The position numbers and the translations under genes are program-made. Below, one piece after another: positions 6,829-8,649 of a stretch of 8,649 bases of DNA. Below the pieces are notes generated by a model. The model searched no databases. It was not told the origin of the DNA and saw nothing but the letters and a program-made list of their open reading frames with translations. The stretch lies in assembly GCA_029261375.1 (NCBI GenBank), contig JAJDBL010000329.1:1-8649 (forward strand), in the 5' to 3' direction. Source of the stretch: Nitrospirales bacterium. Its GTDB lineage: Bacteria > Nitrospirota > Nitrospiria > Nitrospirales > UBA2166. The first letter of the stretch is position 1. Every line of letters begins with the position of its first letter.

Positions 6829-7212
6829 TTGGCGGTATTTTGGCTTGCGCTCACTGCGGCCTCGCTGGTACACAGTCGGTGGACCGCTGTAGCGGAACAG
6901 CGTAAACAGGCCGGGCTCTGCAGCAGATGTGGAAAAGAGCCGGTTCCTCTTGATTCAAACGAGCCCTCGCTTGGGACCACGATGTGCTTTAGATGCCTAG
7001 CGCTCACTCAACGGAGCTATCGTGCTGGAGCCTGGTTCTTCACGGCTCTCCCTGGATTGTTCGCGATTGGCGGGCCCTTGATAATCGCAATAGAACTCCG
7101 ACGATTTGGGATGACCGTTGCACTCGATGCCGCTGCGATACTTGCTGGCGTCTTCGCTCTCACGGCTGGCACTAGCTATTTCCTCTGGAATTTTGGCGCC
7201 AAGCTTCGGTGA
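6829..7212 (+). CDS. Small membrane protein with CxxC...CxxC zinc-ribbon-like motif (start uncertain, probable frameshift)
   Basis: The intact frame gives 127 residues from a TTG. It begins with a partial hydrophobic segment (about 1-14) and continues with CSRCGKEP (31-38) and CFRC (53-56), four cysteines spaced like a small zinc-binding ribbon, then two membrane helices (about 69-89 and 97-120). No ATG exists in this frame after the preceding stop, and no Shine-Dalgarno precedes the TTG. An ATG at 6807 in another frame reads MSDPVWIVGGILA. Joining it to the main frame near 6846, by losing one base, restores a complete first helix (VWIVGGILA-ALTAASLV). I therefore suspect a one-base insertion, biological or from sequencing. 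I recognise no named family. Metal binding is inferred from the cysteines only. It is the first of three small plus-strand genes after tkt. Confidence 0.6.
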   Translation: MAVFWLALTAASLVHSRWTAVAEQRKQAGLCSRCGKEPVPLDSNEPSLGTTMCFRCLALTQRSYRAGAWFFTALPGLFAIGGPLIIAIELRRFGMTVALDAAAILAGVFALTAGTSYFLWNFGAKLR

Positions 7213-7237
7213 GACGTCGCGCCAGCGAATATCGGCG

Positions 7238-7422
7238 GCCTAACGACTAGTTCGAACGTACCGTACTATCGCTATACTCCTGCTCTACTGAGTCGTTTGA
7301 TCCGTGAAGGTTTCGTCAATCCACTTCCTAAATCTACCCCCGTTCATTTTTCCTTGATCTGAGCGCTATCGTCTTATAGATTCCACTCTCCTGTAGAAGA
7401 TTCATAGCACTAATTGTTAGGC
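7238..7422. repeat. Spacer bounded by a 14-bp inverted repeat, gene-cassette (attC-like) junction candidate
   Basis: GCCTAACGACTAGT (7238-7251) and, read on the opposite strand, GCCTAACAATTAGT (7422-7409) match at 12 of 14 positions. The outer seven bases fit the integron core pattern RYYYAAC...GTTRRRY exactly. On the left, TAAC is followed after five bases by GTTC, the spacing of classical attC left halves. The site begins 25 nt after one small gene's stop, and the next ATG is ten bases past GTTAGGC, the normal cassette arrangement. Against this, 185 bp is long for an attC and the inner (L-box) pairing is poor. The interior holds no gene and only a weak internal pairing (AAGG 7307-7310 with CCTT 7352-7355). 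Confidence 0.4.
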
Positions 7423-7431
7423 AACTGTGCC

Positions 7432-7842
7432 ATGCCCTACGAGCTTGCATTCACAAAGCAAATCTCTACCGAAGATCTGGATATCTACATCAACGATTGC
7501 TGTTTCGGCGGGGATGTGATTTCTGAACATTTGTTGCCCACTATTCGAACACACTACACAGACATTCAACACGAGCAGGAAGATTGGGGATGGTTCCTCT
7601 GGTTTACGTGCGGCCCGACGAAGTTAGCTGTAGATAGTTTCTGTGATGATTCGAAAGCCGGCGCGTATCGAATACACCTCACTTCTCAAGTGAAGCGCAC
7701 GTTTTTCGGTTACACGATTTCGGACACCGCTGAACTCGAAGAATTGAAGGGTCGCCTGACTGGATTGCTAGAAGGTTGGATCGATGGCAGTCTATCGGAA
7801 GCCGTGCTGGATAAAAACCACGAGCCGATTGACGCTGGCTAA
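7432..7842 (+). CDS. Hypothetical protein, 136 residues
   Basis: The protein runs from ATG at 7432 (MPYELAFTKQISTEDL...) to a TAA at 7840. It is soluble, acidic, and lacks a signal peptide or membrane helix. Visible features are an aromatic cluster WGWFLWF in the middle, a DD-containing turn with CDDSKAGAYRIHLTSQ after it, then FFGYTISDTAELEELKGRL leading into a C-terminal helix. The alternation suggests a compact alpha/beta fold with a central sheet. I do not recognise a named family and assign no function. An in-frame TTG at 7414 would add six residues but overlaps the GTTAGGC at 7416-7422, so the ATG is preferred. No good Shine-Dalgarno is present, which is common for cassette genes. The stop codon overlaps the next spacer (GGCTAAC). 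Confidence 0.75.
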   Translation: MPYELAFTKQISTEDLDIYINDCCFGGDVISEHLLPTIRTHYTDIQHEQEDWGWFLWFTCGPTKLAVDSFCDDSKAGAYRIHLTSQVKRTFFGYTISDTAELEELKGRLTGLLEGWIDGSLSEAVLDKNHEPIDAG

Positions 7843-7900
7843 CGTATTCGCTCACTTTCATAGTTGTTTCGCGAATTCGCACATCAGTTACTAAGCGCAC
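7837..7900. other. Second spacer between small genes, degenerate cassette-like junction
   Basis: The spacer contains GGCTAAC (7837-7843, including the stop of the previous gene), then TTCGCTCA, an inverted repeat ATTCGC (7846-7851) / GCGAAT (7871-7876), the 10-bp palindrome GCGAATTCGC (7871-7880), and GTTA (7887-7890) just before the next ATG. The length (about 57 bp between TAAC and GTTA ends) fits an attC site and the left half resembles known ones. However, neither core box matches the consensus fully, so this is suggestive only. Confidence 0.22.
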
Positions 7901-8236
7901 ATGGCTAAAGTATATTTCGAGAAGCTATCTCAGCTTATATCGGAGATAGAGCTTGAGGATGAAGTGGCTGTTCCGTTAGAGGTAAAACACTTCTTTAGTG
8001 GAGCGGCACTGTATGCAAGTAACGTTATGTGTGCGTCATGGTCACCAGCGGGACTCGCGTTTAAACTTCCTGAATCAGAGGTGACTGAACTCCTCGCTGG
8101 CGGAAAGGCCAAACCTTTAAAGTACTTTGAAAAGGGATACGCCAAGAAAGGGTACGTAACGTTTGAGAACCCTAACGTATCAAAGACTGGCGTATGGAAA
8201 TGCTATTTTCTAAAAGCTGTCGAACAAACATCATGA
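7901..8236 (+). CDS. TfoX N-terminal-domain-like protein
   Basis: This 111-residue protein begins MAKVYFEKLSQLISEIELED. Its core reads VKHFFSGAALYASNVMCASW, then GLAFKLPESEVTELLAGGKAKPLKY and KKGYVTFE. This follows the TfoX N-terminal domain pattern: a 'MFGG..LY..G.MFA' strand-turn-strand, then 'L.LK......' and an 'a.PF.Y....' segment. The chain stops after this one domain and lacks the C-terminal TfoX half that E. coli TfoX/Sxy (competence regulator) carries, as many stand-alone members do. Its function is unknown. The start is ATG, with only weak purines before it. It lies 58 nt after the previous small gene and converges on the LOG gene, with 48 nt between stops. The family call rests on pattern recognition and should be taken as likely. 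Confidence 0.7.
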   Translation: MAKVYFEKLSQLISEIELEDEVAVPLEVKHFFSGAALYASNVMCASWSPAGLAFKLPESEVTELLAGGKAKPLKYFEKGYAKKGYVTFENPNVSKTGVWKCYFLKAVEQTS

Positions 8237-8254
8237 AACGATCCCGTTAAAGTC

Positions 8255-8273
8255 GCGAGACAGAGGCCCTCGC
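8255..8273. terminator. Weak hairpin between convergent genes
   Basis: GCGAG (8255-8259) and CTCGC (8269-8273) form a 5-bp GC-rich stem with a 9-nt loop in the 48-nt gap between two convergent stops. Position favours a shared terminator. The stem is short and neither side has a T run, so this is tentative. Confidence 0.2.
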
Positions 8274-8284
8274 AACACCACGCA

Positions 8285-8649
8285 TCACGTTCCAGATCTT
8301 CCCTCTTTCTCGTCTACCGAGACCCCAGCACGAATGGTTTCGATGGCTTCATCCAGCGAGTCGGTGAAGTGAACAAGTTCAAGATCCTCTGAGTTGATCG
8401 TCCCCTCGGCAATGAGTGTGCTGCGAATGAACTGCTGAAGGCCTCCCCAAAACTCGCTCCCCATCGCGACGATGGGGAATGCGCCTACCTTCTTGGTCTG
8501 CATCAAGGTCATGGTTTCAAATACTTCATCGAGTGTTCCGTATCCACCCGGCATGAACACGAAGGCATGTGAGTATTTCACCAGCATGACTTTTCGCACG
8601 AAAAAGTGTTCGAAGTCGACGAACCGATCGAGGTCTGGGTTCTTCTGTT
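8285..8649 (-). CDS. LOG family protein (TIGR00730-type Rossmann fold), N-terminus off the window
   Basis: The frame is open from the right edge to a TGA at 8287-8285. The visible part begins NPDLDRFVDFEHFFVRKVMLVKYSHAFVFMPGGYGTLDEVFETMTL, with the family signature PGGYGTLDE and the preceding arginine-lysine pair (VRK). Proteins of this type, once labelled lysine decarboxylases, include phosphoribohydrolases that cleave nucleoside 5'-monophosphates (the plant LOG enzymes release cytokinin bases). The visible sequence covers the catalytic second half and the C-terminal helix (DSLDEAIETIRAGV). A GTG at 8599 is internal, since FEHFF directly upstream is normal family sequence, so the true start lies beyond 8649. 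About half the protein is missing. The substrate is not shown. It is read toward the three small plus-strand genes. Confidence 0.9.
   Translation of the reverse strand, partial: QKNPDLDRFVDFEHFFVRKVMLVKYSHAFVFMPGGYGTLDEVFETMTLMQTKKVGAFPIVAMGSEFWGGLQQFIRSTLIAEGTINSEDLELVHFTDSLDEAIETIRAGVSVDEKEGRSGT

Noticed and set aside
8237..8284. Third attC-like site after the TfoX-like gene
   Set aside because: CCCGTTAAAG lacks the GTTRRRY pattern, and no matching RYYYAAC partner is at a suitable distance.

Overview
The window most likely comes from a Nitrospira-type bacterium (phylum Nitrospirota). This is an inference from the style of the transketolase and TRAP proteins, the moderate GC content, and an intergenic repeat whose ends and internal reading frame resemble repeats I recall from Nitrospira genomes. 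No search was run. The envelope genes (MlaE-type permeases, a TRAP transporter with a secreted binding protein) indicate a Gram-negative cell plan.

The left half (1-4331) is a minus-strand transport cluster, read right to left: dctP (4331-3303), a 234-bp non-coding element with terminal inverted repeats (3296-3063), dctQ (3061-2540), dctM (2529-1174), one MlaE-family ABC permease (1151-384), and the start of a second MlaE-family permease (295 to beyond base 1). It joins a complete three-part TRAP transporter to two different lipid-type ABC permeases. In the binding protein, the arginine that usually grips a carboxylate ligand appears to be replaced by tryptophan. A hydrophobic or lipid-like ligand is therefore a reasonable hypothesis.

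A 405-bp divergent intergenic region (4332-4736) separates dctP from tkt. It holds an almost perfect 21-bp palindrome just upstream of the tkt ribosome binding site, and one doubtful 49-codon frame. The plus-strand tkt (4737-6734) encodes a full-length 665-residue transketolase of central carbon metabolism.

The right end (6735-8284) carries three small plus-strand genes with ordinary or unknown functions: a membrane protein with a zinc-ribbon-like CxxC pair and a probable frameshift near its start, an unrecognised 136-residue protein, and a TfoX N-terminal-domain-like protein. The spacers resemble gene-cassette junctions. One is bounded by GCCTAAC and GTTAGGC inside a 14-bp imperfect inverted repeat, with the next ATG ten bases downstream. 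A convergent minus-strand gene of the LOG family (PGGYGT motif) runs off the right edge. No tRNA, rRNA, CRISPR array, integrase or transposase gene is visible.
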